From: Pisolithus tinctorius
Lineage: Eukaryota > Basidiomycota > Agaricomycetes > Boletales > Pisolithaceae
Assembly: GCA_024663395.1 (NCBI GenBank)
Contig: JANFAH010000004.1
Location: forward strand, 1,860,001-1,924,000
Length of the DNA: 64,000 bases
Direction: 5' to 3'
A program made the translations under genes and the position numbers. This document shows, one piece after another, positions 1 through 10,285 of this stretch. How positions within the stretch are numbered: the first letter of the stretch is position 1; each line of letters opens with the position of its first letter. The notes under the pieces were generated by a model that made no database searches, was not told the DNA's origin, and saw nothing but the letters and a program-made list of their open reading frames with translations.

Positions 1-1294
1 AGCCTGCCCAACGGAGTCACGTACGTAAATTTATCCCTCAGCTGCTCGTGTGTCCATTGGCTCGCGGCATTATTATTACACTCAGTTGGTTGGTTTGTCC
101 CTGTGTGGGTTTGTGGTAGCTTGTTGAGATGATGATCTTGCTCGTTTTCCTGCTGATATGATGGGAACCACGAACGACAAACTTGTCTATGATACTTCTG
201 CATTCTGTTGTACGAGCGTGATGTGACTTTGCTGACTGTCACCAAAGGGGGAGAGAACTACTGGCATGATGTGCCTCAGGCTAGCTCTTATTGTTTGAGG
301 TTCCGGGCACGATTTCGGCTCAAGCTCTTCATTTTAACGTTCAAAGCCAAGTTCATGTCACTTGGCGGGCGGCACCAGGCGGTACCGTCTTTATTCTTCT
401 TCCATTGCGAATAATACACGGTCGGCGCCCGTGGCCTGTTCCATGAAATCGTTGCGTGTCGCGGAAAGCCGTCTGTGCCACGGGTAGGAATGGTGCATGT
501 TGCTGGGCAAGATCATAATAATGGACAAACACAGCAAGGGCCATACAGCAAGGTTCAGTCCTTCAGCAACACGGTGGCGTAACTTCATAACAGACACTGC
601 CATCCTGCATTATCACATGCACAGGGGGGGGTTACACTTACATTAACTTGGTGTGCGTCCTGTAGGGCCAGCGGCGTATCAGCACGCATGCACGGTGACT
701 GGACCGTTCTATTAGGAGCAGCGCTTGCTGTTTATGCGAGTACTGGTTGGTTGTAGTCATATGTGGCCGTCTGCCCGGCACCATCTTCACGATCATGCCA
801 ACATAAATGGCGTGTACTCCATTTTCATCTCGACCCCTATTAACGCAGCTGGTGTTCTTTTTTTGCAATCTGCACAGTATCAGAGGGCACTGACATGATA
901 GGATTGCTACTGACAATAGACTAAACGAGGGAGACCGTTGACAGGCCAAAAGAGCAACGGTGTACACCAAAGAGTAAGTCAAATTAAGCACGAGGTAAAC
1001 CGTGACTGAACGAGAGTAGACGAAATGAAACTTGTTGTCGGTAGGAGGGGGGAAAAAAATACACCCTTGATATCAGCAAGGTAAGGCGGTTACATACATA
1101 CACGATTGATGAATGAGTGTGTTGTGTGTCCATCTATTGGCAGGTTATGTGCCCTAGGAAAAGGAGCGTGAGGGGAAAAATCGCGCACAACCTCTGTATA
1201 ATGTCCGAAAGAACGTCCCATGGTTTGTTTGTCTTTTTCTTTTCTTTTTTTCTCTCTATCCGTTATGAAACAAGTAAGGCACACCTGGTCCGCA
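1..1294. other. Left-edge region, no confident gene
   Basis: I see no recognisable gene. On the minus strand two open segments (about 991-642 and 604-391) can be joined in frame by a 37-nt gt...ag intron at 641-605. The joined protein resembles nothing I know, and the intron is shorter than the others here, so I do not call it a gene. The right part is probably the 3' flank of the Tvp38-like gene. Confidence 0.4.
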
Positions 1295-2638
1295 TCACCG
1301 TGCCGAGATGGGGTGGGAGGGCGTAAGGTGAGCTTCGGACATGTTTTCCCTGGAAGGAGGGAGACGACTGTATGGATGTAACTCTGCTTCTTCGTCCACA
1401 GAGGAATCAAGGGCTAGGAACGCCACCCGTTCCTCGGACGCGCTAGCGCCCACGTCTGCTTCGTCCTCTAGTTCATCATCTACAGCTCGACGTGCGACCC
1501 AGCTGATGTAGATAAACAGTACTACGCAGAGCATGATGCCGCCCGCCGTCCACACTTGGCTCCATCCACTCTCATCGGGTGCGACTTGATGTGTGCTGAA
1601 AGAACGGATTCCTGCACCGATGCTGGTGTGTACGATCACTTTGAAGAGGGAGAGAGCGGTACATATCACGTAAGTCTTCATCTCTAGCGTCGGAGTCGCC
1701 GCAAGAAGTGCATTTAGGACATTATACGGATACGGGGCCAATCTAACCAAGAACAGGAGTGATGGCTTGCGTTCGATGGCACGTACGGCTCGACAGAGGC
1801 CACGTGTGGACTGCAGCCATCGAGCGATGGGTTCACGTAGAAACGTACGCGATAAGGAGAAGACGACGATGGCGCCTGATAATGCTGCCGAGTATGAGAT
1901 GATCGCGCCAGTCCACGGACCAAATGTATATCCAGACAATGTGATCAGCGTGGAGTACAGTGGGAGAGGGGCTGCACGAGGGAGAGAGAATTTCCGAGGG
2001 TAAAAGAAAAGGACGAGTGAATATCCAACTAGCAAGTGTTTATTCCCAGAAAGGGTACTTACGGAAAGTGGTGATGAATATAAGACAGAAGAGCACGACA
2101 TATCCAAAGTACTCGTCATTTCGCAGCCAATGCGAGAGTTGATCGAGACCTGTAGTTTAGGGTGTCCGCGCAATACATATCAGAGAGAAGGGAGACAGTA
2201 AGTCAGAGTCCATTTCAAACGGTTGGAGTTATGCGTATGGACATCAAATGCACACACGAAAACGTGACTAGGAGACCTCGACGCGCGCGAGACGACCTAA
2301 TTCTGTGTCCAATCAGAGGGATGCGATTACTCACCATCAAAGACCTCTGTTTTCCAGAATGCGATGGCAAGGAGGAAACCGAGACTGGTTGCACCATATG
2401 CGAGTACCGGAGACCACTGTTTGAACAGGTTCCATGTTCGCAAACCGCGGGGTCGGACATATCGGGATGAGGAGTGAGAAGAGCGTGCACAGTGCGAAGA
2501 CACTGGACGAGATGAAGTAAACAAGGGATGACTTGCACGGTATGGTCGTGGAGTTGGGGGATGGTCGAGATCGACGGAAGACAGGTTGAGAGGGACGAGT
2601 TTCTCGTCGTCAAAGGTGTGAAGGCGCTCGGCGGCCAT
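1295..2638 (-). CDS. TVP38: Tvp38/TMEM64-type Golgi membrane protein (VTT/SNARE-associated domain)
   Basis: Predicted multi-pass membrane protein of 355 aa. Exons are 2638-2335, 2149-2063 and 1971-1295; all junctions are gt...ag and keep frame. The N-terminal 80 residues are polar, followed by a TM segment (SLGFLLAIAFW), a short loop, TM segments, and the family core beginning LITLSGYTFGPWTGAI and continuing into FLVRLAPYPYNVLNALLAAT. This GY.FG..G / R..P.P....N pattern marks the VTT (DedA/SNARE-associated) domain of yeast Tvp38, a Golgi protein linked to membrane traffic and lipid handling. The last 50 residues are acidic and cytosolic. The ATG at 2638 was preferred over one at 2782 because conservation-like sequence starts there. 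Another VTT protein lies at 37.8-39.3 kb. Confidence 0.87.
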
Positions 2639-2914
2639 CTGAGCTCGCACTTGTGATGACGCGCAAGTGTGCGCCAAGGGTCGCTGCAACTCTTGGAGTC
2701 CAGTCCAGGTATATTGCAGTGTCGGTCGATGTCCCCCACGGAAGACGGCAGGCAACGGTGACAGAGACGAGGAGGATGGCACCCAGCTCGATATAAAACG
2801 GGACTACACCGGGTACTGCGATCAGGCATCTGTCTTATATGGAAACAGTCGCACGCCACTCCCACCTGAGCCCATCATCATATTGCGTGTCAAAGGAGCC
2901 CCACGACCGACGCC
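2639..2914. promoter_or_regulatory. Divergent intergenic region, putative bidirectional promoter
   Basis: These 276 bp separate the start codons of the Tvp38-like gene (left, minus) and a small mitochondrial-type gene (right, plus). No core element is obvious. Confidence 0.4.
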
Positions 2915-3369
2915 ATGCTCGCCGCCGGAATACGCGCGCGATACACTCGTATCATCACGGAGGCTACACGGCAAAGGACCCGGGCGTACAGCGACGGACA
3001 GCAGCATTCCAAACACGCCGAATGGTACTCGTCTATGCTTCCCGGCATGATTCCTATCGCGCTCCTCGGTTCGGCAGTGTACATGGTATGTGTTTCACCC
3101 CTCGCTGTGTTTCAGCTGCGTTGTCTGCCAAATACGCTGGCCTGAGACACCATGTGATAGCGCGTTCTGATAACGGGAACTGATTTTATTTATGCTCCCA
3201 GGGTTTACACCTTGCGCAGTGCACTCTGGCACATGAAAAATTCCTCGACCAAGCTGACGCGCGCATACGCAACCTCGAAGAGGAGGTGGGCAGGCTGCAA
3301 CGGGAACGCAGCGTATCGTCGCAGCCATCCCCATCTAAAAGTCAGGGCTCTTGGTGGCGTTGGCCATGA
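2915..3369 (+). CDS. Small putative mitochondrial membrane protein with coiled coil
   Basis: Uncharacterised protein of 112 aa. Exons are 2915-3085 and 3202-3369, joined in frame across a gtatgt...ctcccag intron. The N-terminus is basic and rich in Arg, Ala and Thr without early acids (MLAAGIRARYTRIITEATRQ), as in a mitochondrial presequence. A single TM segment follows at about residues 44-60 (LPGMIPIALLGSAVYM), then a charged helix (DARIRNLEEEVGRLQRER) with coiled-coil heptads and a Trp-rich tail (GSWWRWP). I do not recognise a family. The layout suits an inner-membrane anchored helper, but that is inference. Confidence 0.7.
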
Positions 3370-3521
3370 TGTACTCCCCAACAAGGAAAAGCTAATATTG
3401 GCCTACGGAAATATATACACCGGTAAGATACCAAACGACGACCCAAGTGGGTATATCTGAGCAAATCCATCTGTAAGGTGCCAGCGAAGCACGCGCACAT
3501 GCCACATGGAGCAAGTGCCCG

Positions 3522-5066
3522 TCAGATGGTACTTGATAGCAATTTTGTCACCAAGGCAGACTTGTACTTGTCATACAGTTTCGACGAGCTGAGCACGGCG
3601 ACGTCAGCATAAATCAGGACCTTCGCTACCCCTGTGAACTTACCTAAGAATGCCAGCAACCAAACCCGTGAACGACTGTACGATATCCTTGCCGCGGGAG
3701 AGTCTGAATACGTCGTACGCTGGAACCGTCGATATCAGCAAACGACATGTACAGCCAACGGACGAGGGCAAAACGCACAGACGAAGATGAGGTCCATCAC
3801 TAGTTTCGTACGGCTTATCCTTAACCAGTACGTTTTTCGCTGCAGTCTTGCCAACTCCTTCTCATCCACCTTGGAGGCTTTGGGCTGAGATTTAGCGGTC
3901 GCACCAGACATGGATTCTTGGTAAGCACGGTTCTCGACTGTAAAGGTGCAGCTGTCGACGTCTTCCCATACATCGCTTGGCTCGACTTACCTTCCCGCTG
4001 TTGCCCCTCGATGATGCTCATCTCAATCCCGTTCTGGACAAGTCCGACCAAGGTACCGAAGAACCAACACCAGTCCGCAAACCGCGCTGCCCTCACACCC
4101 GTCTTCTGACCAATGAGACCTAACCTTGAGAGTGTATATATGTCATCTGAGAGGCCGTTGACGAGGTCCAGCAGTACTGGTGGAGGGGCAGCGAGAAGGG
4201 CCTGCAAGAACGGGTGTGAGAGTAGTTGTCCGGTGAACGGTGAAGACGGAGGCTTCTTGGCGGGGGCGTCTGCAAGGGAATGGGAAAGAAACGACCCGTC
4301 GAGGGAGGCATAAGGAACAGTCTTTTGTGCGAGGATGGTGCTCAAGGGCGTGAGCCAGCTGAATAATATGAGCATCTTCCTGTCCATGCATGTTAGGAAA
4401 ATGCTTCTCGCTAACGAGTGGTAATCTACCTGGTGAACGAGAAACCCGAGCGAGCAGAGTCTAACTGGCGGACCATTGCCTGCTGCCATGCAGACCGGCC
4501 ACTGCGGAAGAGCAACTTCGTATGGAAGAGGAGGTATACCCGGATAGAATATTGCATCACTTTCTGTGCGCAGCATGGCATGCATGAGGAAGTGACGAGT
4601 GGGGTGGGGAGCGAAGGATGCTCACGAATGCTTTATCACGACCATAGCTCGTTGCCAGTATATCCCGCCAGACCTCATGAGCGGGGACCTTGCTCTCTGC
4701 CGACTTGACACGGACGTCCTCTTCGTCTAGTTCGTAAGCCACTCCATCCCCGTCGTCCCCAGGAGTGTGATCCTGCACGGCGTCTATACAAGCAGCTGGG
4801 GTATTCTCTTCCTTTTCGTCATACACGCTGATGCTGACGGAGCCAAAGTGAGCGGAGTGGGGACGAGAATGGGACGAGGAACCGGGTGTCATAGCTGTGC
4901 TTGTGCGTGGTGTACGTGGCGGGTGAGCGGAGAGCGGGTTCATCTGGAATGAGTCGGATATCTCGAAGGAGGATGGGCGGTAGAACTGGGAGTGCATGGA
5001 TTCATGCAGGGCATCCGGGGACGAGACGGAGTCCTCGCTGGCGTGGGGGAACATGATGGACGACAT
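3522..5066 (-). CDS. PEX11: PEX11-like peroxisomal membrane protein
   Basis: Six exons (5066-4626, 4563-4430, 4379-3991, 3916-3779, 3719-3644, 3588-3522) give 414 aa, every junction in frame. Residues 1-145 are Ser/Pro-rich and acidic. After that comes the PEX11 region: VMQYSIRVYLLFHTKLL, then DDIYTLSRLGLIGQKTGVRA followed by ARFADWCWFFGTLVGLVQNG, the family signature around two membrane segments, and a lysine-rich linker leading to a C-terminal helix. PEX11 proteins remodel the peroxisomal membrane during proliferation and division. The long N-terminal extension is typical of the fungal PEX11C-like branch rather than yeast Pex11. It shares an 87-bp head-to-head intergenic region with the Tctex1 gene. 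Confidence 0.85.
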
Positions 5067-5153
5067 GACATGAGCGGAAGAGAGGACCCGCAAGACCAAA
5101 CACAAAAGCCAATTATGTAGACTAGCAAACAGGCGACACGCAGCTGATTAGCC
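5067..5153. promoter_or_regulatory. 87-bp bidirectional promoter region (PEX11-like / Tctex1)
   Basis: Start codons of two divergent genes are only 87 bp apart, so promoter and both 5' leaders must overlap here. Confidence 0.5.
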
Positions 5154-5702
5154 ATGTCAACGACGTCGCTGGCGTTCCGCTCTCCAGTCTCCCGTTCCGA
5201 AGCTGTGTCGCCCAACCCTGCACGCCCCGCGTTCGATACAGAGCTACTGCGTGCATACATGAAGAAGCTGCTGCAGACGACGATCCAGCACGCGGTCTGG
5301 ACACACGACCGGGATCAGGTCAAGTCATGGATGAAGGATATCAAGGAGCGCATCAAGGATCGAATGCTGGAAATCCAGCCAACTGGATTGTGAGTGAAGC
5401 GTCCCTGGCTGTCCATTCTGTACATGTTAAAAAACCGCTAGCAAGTACATCGTGCTAGTACAGATCAACGAGAATCTGAATCAAGGGGGTCGGTAAGTAC
5501 AGATAATCTCGTCGTCGAGGCGACGAGACGATCGCATTTGCAGGGCAGACATGGTGTCCCACTGGGAAGACGGGGATGCGTGCATACACGAGCTCTTCTA
5601 CAACGTCAGTACTTCTGTATTTTTGCGTTCCTCTGCTGAAAGGGCGGGCAGGATTCAATCATTTGCACGTGCATCGCACTCGCGGTCCGAAGTTCGTCGT
5701 GA
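5154..5702 (+). CDS. Tctex1-family dynein light chain
   Basis: Exons 5154-5389, 5442-5492, 5544-5604 and 5652-5702 give 132 aa. The N-terminal 25 residues are disordered. The rest has the Tctex1 fold order: amphipathic helices (FDTELLRAYMKKLLQTTIQH), strand KYIVLVQINENLNQGG, strand with MVSHWEDGDACIHELFYN, and the terminal strand DSIICTCIALAVR. These are the beta strands that dimerise and bind the dynein intermediate chain, so it is expected to be a cargo and assembly subunit of cytoplasmic dynein. Length is slightly over the usual 110-120 aa because of the N-terminal tail. Three internal exons are 51-61 nt. Confidence 0.88.
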
Positions 5703-6891
5703 CACGAACGGTATTATTGTATTACAATGCTAGCCATGTACGAACAAGCAACAGAGTAAGTACTATCACGACGGAGAGATGCGCCCGCGATATCGCAAGT
5801 ACATACTGATGTCCGAGGAGTCCATCGGTGCGAGAGCGGTGGCGAGTTTTGATGGATGGATGCTCTTCACTTGTCTCTGTCTGGCAACACCTCAGCGGTT
5901 GTAAATTGATTATCCAACAGCAAAACACGGCTGCGGGTCCGGGAAGAGCGAGCGCTGGAATATATGATACGACACAAGGGGGAAGGGGGGAGGGAAGGAA
6001 TTGCTGCCGAAATCTCGAGGGGGTGAAGAGGAAGAACTGATATCGCGAGATCTCGTTAAGTTAGCAACTGGGTCACGGTTGCCTCCGGAATCTGTAGAGG
6101 GTGCCACCTCGAGGCCGCGTGCCGGCGAAAGGGGCATCGTCCTCGAGGCCTGTATTGACGACGGGCTGTATACTCGTATCTCTGCGATTGGCTGATCGGA
6201 ATGCGTACGTACAGCTCGTGAGAGAGTCTTCATACGAACGAATGAATGAATCAAAGGGACCAGGACGGGCTATGTTGTGCCACAGGCGTTTCTGGAATGT
6301 CAGCGTAGCGTAACTTATCGTTGAACCCACACCAGTGTGTGCCCACTCACGTTCATCGGATGTTTTTTTCTTTCTTTTTCACGAGGGCCCCTATCAGCAC
6401 CAAAGTCGAGACCTCACTCGATTGATATTATATTACTAGCTTGGATGGTACGTACAACGACGTTGTGTTTAGAGTTTGATGCTCCTCGCCCTCCCTGGGG
6501 TCCTTGCATGCGACGCGAATGGCAAGTCGACCTGCAAATCCCAGCAGGGACGTGCCCGTCGTCCCGCTCCCCCCTCCCCGAGGACGATCGCACAGCCTCA
6601 CGCCGGCGGCAACGGCCCATTCGTCCGCCAACTGCGCATCCCGCCTGGAGTCGCGTTTGCCTGTTTAAGAGGCCGACCCTTTTCGCCCGCGGCCAACCCG
6701 CGCCAATGGAGCGGAGTGACCCACGAGAAAATGGTTCTGAGATCGGAGAATGGACGGACATTGCAGGACGAAACTCCGTCCAATGCCTTCTTCTCCAGAG
6801 AAACTAGTCTTATATAAATATATCTTTAACCTTGCAGAGAACACCGCCGCAGCATCGTCGAAGCGCGTGTTCGCGAGATTATCCGTCGCTT
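5703..6891. other. 1.2-kb gene-free interval
   Basis: This lies between the 3' ends of the Tctex1 (+) and MED10 (-) genes. Open frames exist on both strands around 6.4-6.8 kb but none shows family resemblance or a consistent exon chain. I see no repeats beyond short T-rich runs. Confidence 0.4.
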
Positions 6892-7475
6892 TCACAGATC
6901 CGTGGTGTGCTCCGGTCGTGGATCGAGATACTCTGCTGTTTCAGGAAAGTTCTTTGCCAATGCCTCGTTCAACAGCCTGTGGTATGACTGCCTCGTGTCA
7001 AGTCACTGAGGATCCCCGCCATCCAACAACGACAACTCACCTTGACGGCAGCTATCTTGCCATTCATAAACTGATTTTCAGTCGCAGCCCGCTCTAACCG
7101 CTCCTTAGTCAGCTGCATCGGATTGCGTGCATTATCGATGTCCGCCAGCACCTGCAACGGAACCATCGCACGAATGCCCTGCGACATGTCGTCAATCGTC
7201 GCCAATTGACGCACGACATCATTGCTGCCAAGTTCTCTTTTCAACAAAAACATGAGACCATGAGAACCGCCTTACGCTCTCGCACCAACTTGCTTGGGCT
7301 TGTCACGCTCTTTAGTGGAATCGTTGATCACCGTCGTACCCAGATTGTACAGTGCTGTAGCCACCCCAAGCAACTCAAGCTCTAGATCACCCTGCACACC
7401 AGCAGGTGGAGGAGACTGTGACGATCGTGGCGAGTCTGGAGCGTGTGGGTTCACGGAATCGGATGGAAACGACAT
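6892..7475 (-). CDS. MED10: Mediator subunit 10 (Nut2)
   Basis: Exons 7475-7276, 7224-7041 and 6987-6892 give 159 aa. After a 30-residue Ser/Pro leader comes the MED10 core: LELELLGVATALYNLGTTV, NDVVRQLATIDDMSQGI, then MVPLQVLADIDNARNPMQLT and KERLERAATENQFMNGKIAA. The P-L-x-V-L...ID.GRNP..YTKE.LERA....Q..KGK pattern is diagnostic of MED10. It is a middle-module subunit of the Mediator complex that links activators to RNA polymerase II. Length fits the family (135-160 aa). The upstream flank carries a short telomere-type repeat (7565-7580). Confidence 0.92.
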
Positions 7476-8128
7476 GTTGGAAGCTGGCAGTGCAGAGTCG
7501 AGACAGAACACTTTCATTATCAATTCTATCATGTTAATGTCTATACAAGGAATGGATCCGACACTAGGGTTAGGGTTAGGAAAACAAAAGAGCAAAAAAA
7601 GAGAGGGGCCTGCCCAGCCAGAGTGGCCATGGCAGGACTGGAAAATATTGAGACGGTGCATGAGCCGAAGCCCATACAAACCGCAGGCACCCTCTGAGGA
7701 CAGGGTCGCCGTGCAATGGAAGGTCCCCACGGCCCACAAACCTATGTCCATGAAGAGGCTTGTGCCATCAAGGTAAGTATGAAGAAACACCAACGTCCAT
7801 CGAGGACTTATATACACCTGACAGCGACGCACGGACCATGTGGCTACCCTTGCACGGAACTTTCCTTTTTCGACATGTTCCACTTACTCTTTTCGGAAGC
7901 TTTGCCTAGCACGTCGGTCGTCCTTTGCACGATGGCGGCCCACTAATTAACTACTAGGTGACCTCTCGCCTACGCCATTCATTGTCCATAAAACGAGTCC
8001 GATGTCACTGCCCTCTGAGATAGTATTGAGATTACCGCGATGCGCCGGCCAAAGTCAAACGTGTGAAAATTTGTGTCGTCAAGAGTTTGCAAAACACCGG
8101 TAGTATACTGCAGCTCGATGCGCAGACC
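7476..8128. promoter_or_regulatory. Divergent region MED10 / PPR gene
   Basis: About 650 bp upstream of both the MED10 gene (-) and the PPR-like gene (+). The only distinctive element is the TTAGGG-type tract at 7565-7580. Confidence 0.4.
7565..7580 (-). repeat. Telomere-like (TTAGGG)n tract in the MED10 upstream region
   Basis: The 16 bases TAGGGTTAGGGTTAGG contain two full TTAGGG units plus partial ones. It lies 90-105 bp upstream of the MED10 start and reads CCTAACCC toward the gene. It could bind Tbf1/TRF-like factors or be a trace of break repair with telomeric sequence. Confidence 0.75.
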
Positions 8129-10078
8129 ATGCAAAGGTCGGTAGCACGCTTCCGCATCGCACCTGCTCTAGTTTATGGCTGCGCCGTCCGCGTCATCGCA
8201 AGACGCTTTTCTGCCGCCGTTCCACTCCCAGAGTCATTCCCGGGTATCGTCCGCCGTGACGTGCATGATTCCGGTTCAACACTTCATAGCGTGTTGCGGG
8301 AACGAAAATTCAACGCACTCGTAAACAGCCTCTCTCAGGAGACTCCAGACTCCTCCGAAGTTTGGGCTTGCTACGTCGAATGCACCAACAACTTCGACCA
8401 CCATGATCTCCCACTCGAAATCCACCAAAAGGTTCTCCGTAATTGCGTTCCCGATCCTTCCGTCCTCCGTCCCACTGCTGCCAGTGGTATGCGCGGCGGC
8501 GCACCTCCGCGTGCGCCTCACGTGTACGAAGCACGACTCAAGACAGTCATTCGGAATATTCGTCTCATGGGCGAGACACCCGCCTTGGAGGACTATCACC
8601 ACATCCTGGCACAGTTTGCAGCAGTGGGACATTATACGGGATCCATGCAAGTTTACAGCGAGCTAAAACACGTCCATAAGCTCCAACCGACCGATCGCAC
8701 CGTGGCCCTCTGTCTGCGCTCGATAGCACATCGACTGTCGCTGCCAATGTATAAGACACAGCGACAGAGGATCATGAACGACGCGATGAGCTCGTGTCGG
8801 AAGCTGCTAGAAGACTTCAAGTGTCTGGACATACCCATCACATCCGTCGTGCTCGACCTCACCATTCGCATATTGAAGGACACAGCCGACGAGGGGGTGT
8901 TCTCGCAGGTCATGAAGATGGGATACGGCATCGATTTGGACAATTTGGATAGCAACATCGCACCCTCGGATAGTCAAACCATCTTGCCATTCTCCACTGC
9001 TGCGCTCAACACGACCCTCGACATGCTCGGCCGCTTCGGAAACATCTCTAGGCTCGTACAGGCATTCGAGGTCCTCACGCAACCTCTCCCTCCCCAAGCA
9101 AGCCGTCTTTACTCCATGGAGTTTGACGACGAAGACGATTTTGGAGACGTCAATCCTGCTTCCACCCAGCCTTACCACAGTCCACATGCATCGCCTAACA
9201 CAACCACATTTAACATCTTGCTCAGACATGTCGCCCGTGCTGGACATACAACATTTGCTAGACACTATCTCTTACAGGCGTCACGGCTTGACCGCATTTC
9301 GGACAGATCGCTCCGGGCTCAATTGTATTATACGCCAGAAGATGTGGTCCCTGTGCAACTCGCGATCAACCGAGAAATGATTCTGTCTGTCCTTGGCTTG
9401 GCCAATCGGAGTAGGGATCTGACGTTGATGAGGTTCGCCGGAGTGATCACGCGTCGGGTGTATAAGAGGAAAACACAAGATATCCACTATTATACCCACT
9501 TAGAAGAATGGCTCCAGCACGAGTCCTCGCCTTCTCGCCCTTCGTCATCGTTAATGCCTTCGTTGGATTGTTACTCATCTGATGCCCATTCTTCCCCCTC
9601 TCCCTCCGAAAGTCCCGGCGACAAATCTTCGTCAAACGAATCAACCACTCCCCCAAAACGATTCAAAATGTCCACCCACCTTGCGGTACTCCGAAAGGAT
9701 CTGAACGATGTGGCGACCTTCTATGTAGACGAGTACCTTCCCGCATATGCCCGCATGAGCCAGCGTATCAAGGAGCGCCTCAGCCGGCGGGTCCGGAACG
9801 ACAAGGACGTCTACCTCTCTACGAGGGGTCAACGAACTAAGGTGTTGGCAGAGAACTGGACAGAGATAGTCAACTACAAAACGGACAAGGGCGAGGTGGC
9901 AAATTCCCTTGGTACTGTCGACTCAGGGGGCAGGTCGGGTGCGAAGAGGCGAATGGGCGGTAATGGGTCGAGAGGACTTGCAACGATCGCCGCGGTGGGA
10001 TGCAATGATTTTATACCGCCAGTTCCCCCGCTAGGTTTTTGTGAGTTGGTGAACAGACTATTTGCTAGTGGCTATTGA
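8129..10078 (+). CDS. PPR-like mitochondrial protein
   Basis: A single open frame of 649 aa without introns, unusual in this window. The N-terminus MQRSVARFRIAPALVYGCAV followed by RVIARRFSAAVP is a strong mitochondrial presequence, which is why the ATG at 8129 is preferred over 8063. Helical pairs with PPR-like spacing appear around residues 140-200 (EDYHHILAQFAAVGHYTGSM followed by QVYSELKHVHKLQPTDRTV) and 330-390 (TTTFNILLRHVARAGHTTFA). The centre has an acidic loop, and a Ser/Pro-rich insert precedes the basic C-terminal region. Such proteins bind mitochondrial transcripts and support their stability or translation. The specific orthologue is not clear to me. Confidence 0.72.
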   Translation: MQRSVARFRIAPALVYGCAVRVIARRFSAAVPLPESFPGIVRRDVHDSGSTLHSVLRERKFNALVNSLSQETPDSSEVWACYVECTNNFDHHDLPLEIHQKVLRNCVPDPSVLRPTAASGMRGGAPPRAPHVYEARLKTVIRNIRLMGETPALEDYHHILAQFAAVGHYTGSMQVYSELKHVHKLQPTDRTVALCLRSIAHRLSLPMYKTQRQRIMNDAMSSCRKLLEDFKCLDIPITSVVLDLTIRILKDTADEGVFSQVMKMGYGIDLDNLDSNIAPSDSQTILPFSTAALNTTLDMLGRFGNISRLVQAFEVLTQPLPPQASRLYSMEFDDEDDFGDVNPASTQPYHSPHASPNTTTFNILLRHVARAGHTTFARHYLLQASRLDRISDRSLRAQLYYTPEDVVPVQLAINREMILSVLGLANRSRDLTLMRFAGVITRRVYKRKTQDIHYYTHLEEWLQHESSPSRPSSSLMPSLDCYSSDAHSSPSPSESPGDKSSSNESTTPPKRFKMSTHLAVLRKDLNDVATFYVDEYLPAYARMSQRIKERLSRRVRNDKDVYLSTRGQRTKVLAENWTEIVNYKTDKGEVANSLGTVDSGGRSGAKRRMGGNGSRGLATIAAVGCNDFIPPVPPLGFCELVNRLFASGY

Positions 10079-10285
10079 CGGCTATCTTTCTCTAGTTGAC
10101 CCTTCATACCGTGAGAGCTGAACTCAGCTGGCACTCAAGAGCAGGCACGAGGGTCGGTAAGCCGTGCCCCGGCGGCGGGTGGGAAGGTTCGAGTATTTTA
10201 TGTATCATTAATGGACCGGAATGCGTTGAGTTCCAGACCCTGACATCACGGATGCGAATTTGCAACTGTCGTACAACCAGCAAGT

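Noticed and set aside
6428..6817. Overlapping open frames on both strands, one with a leader-like start
   Set aside because: Composition and codon use look non-coding and no exon chain extends them.
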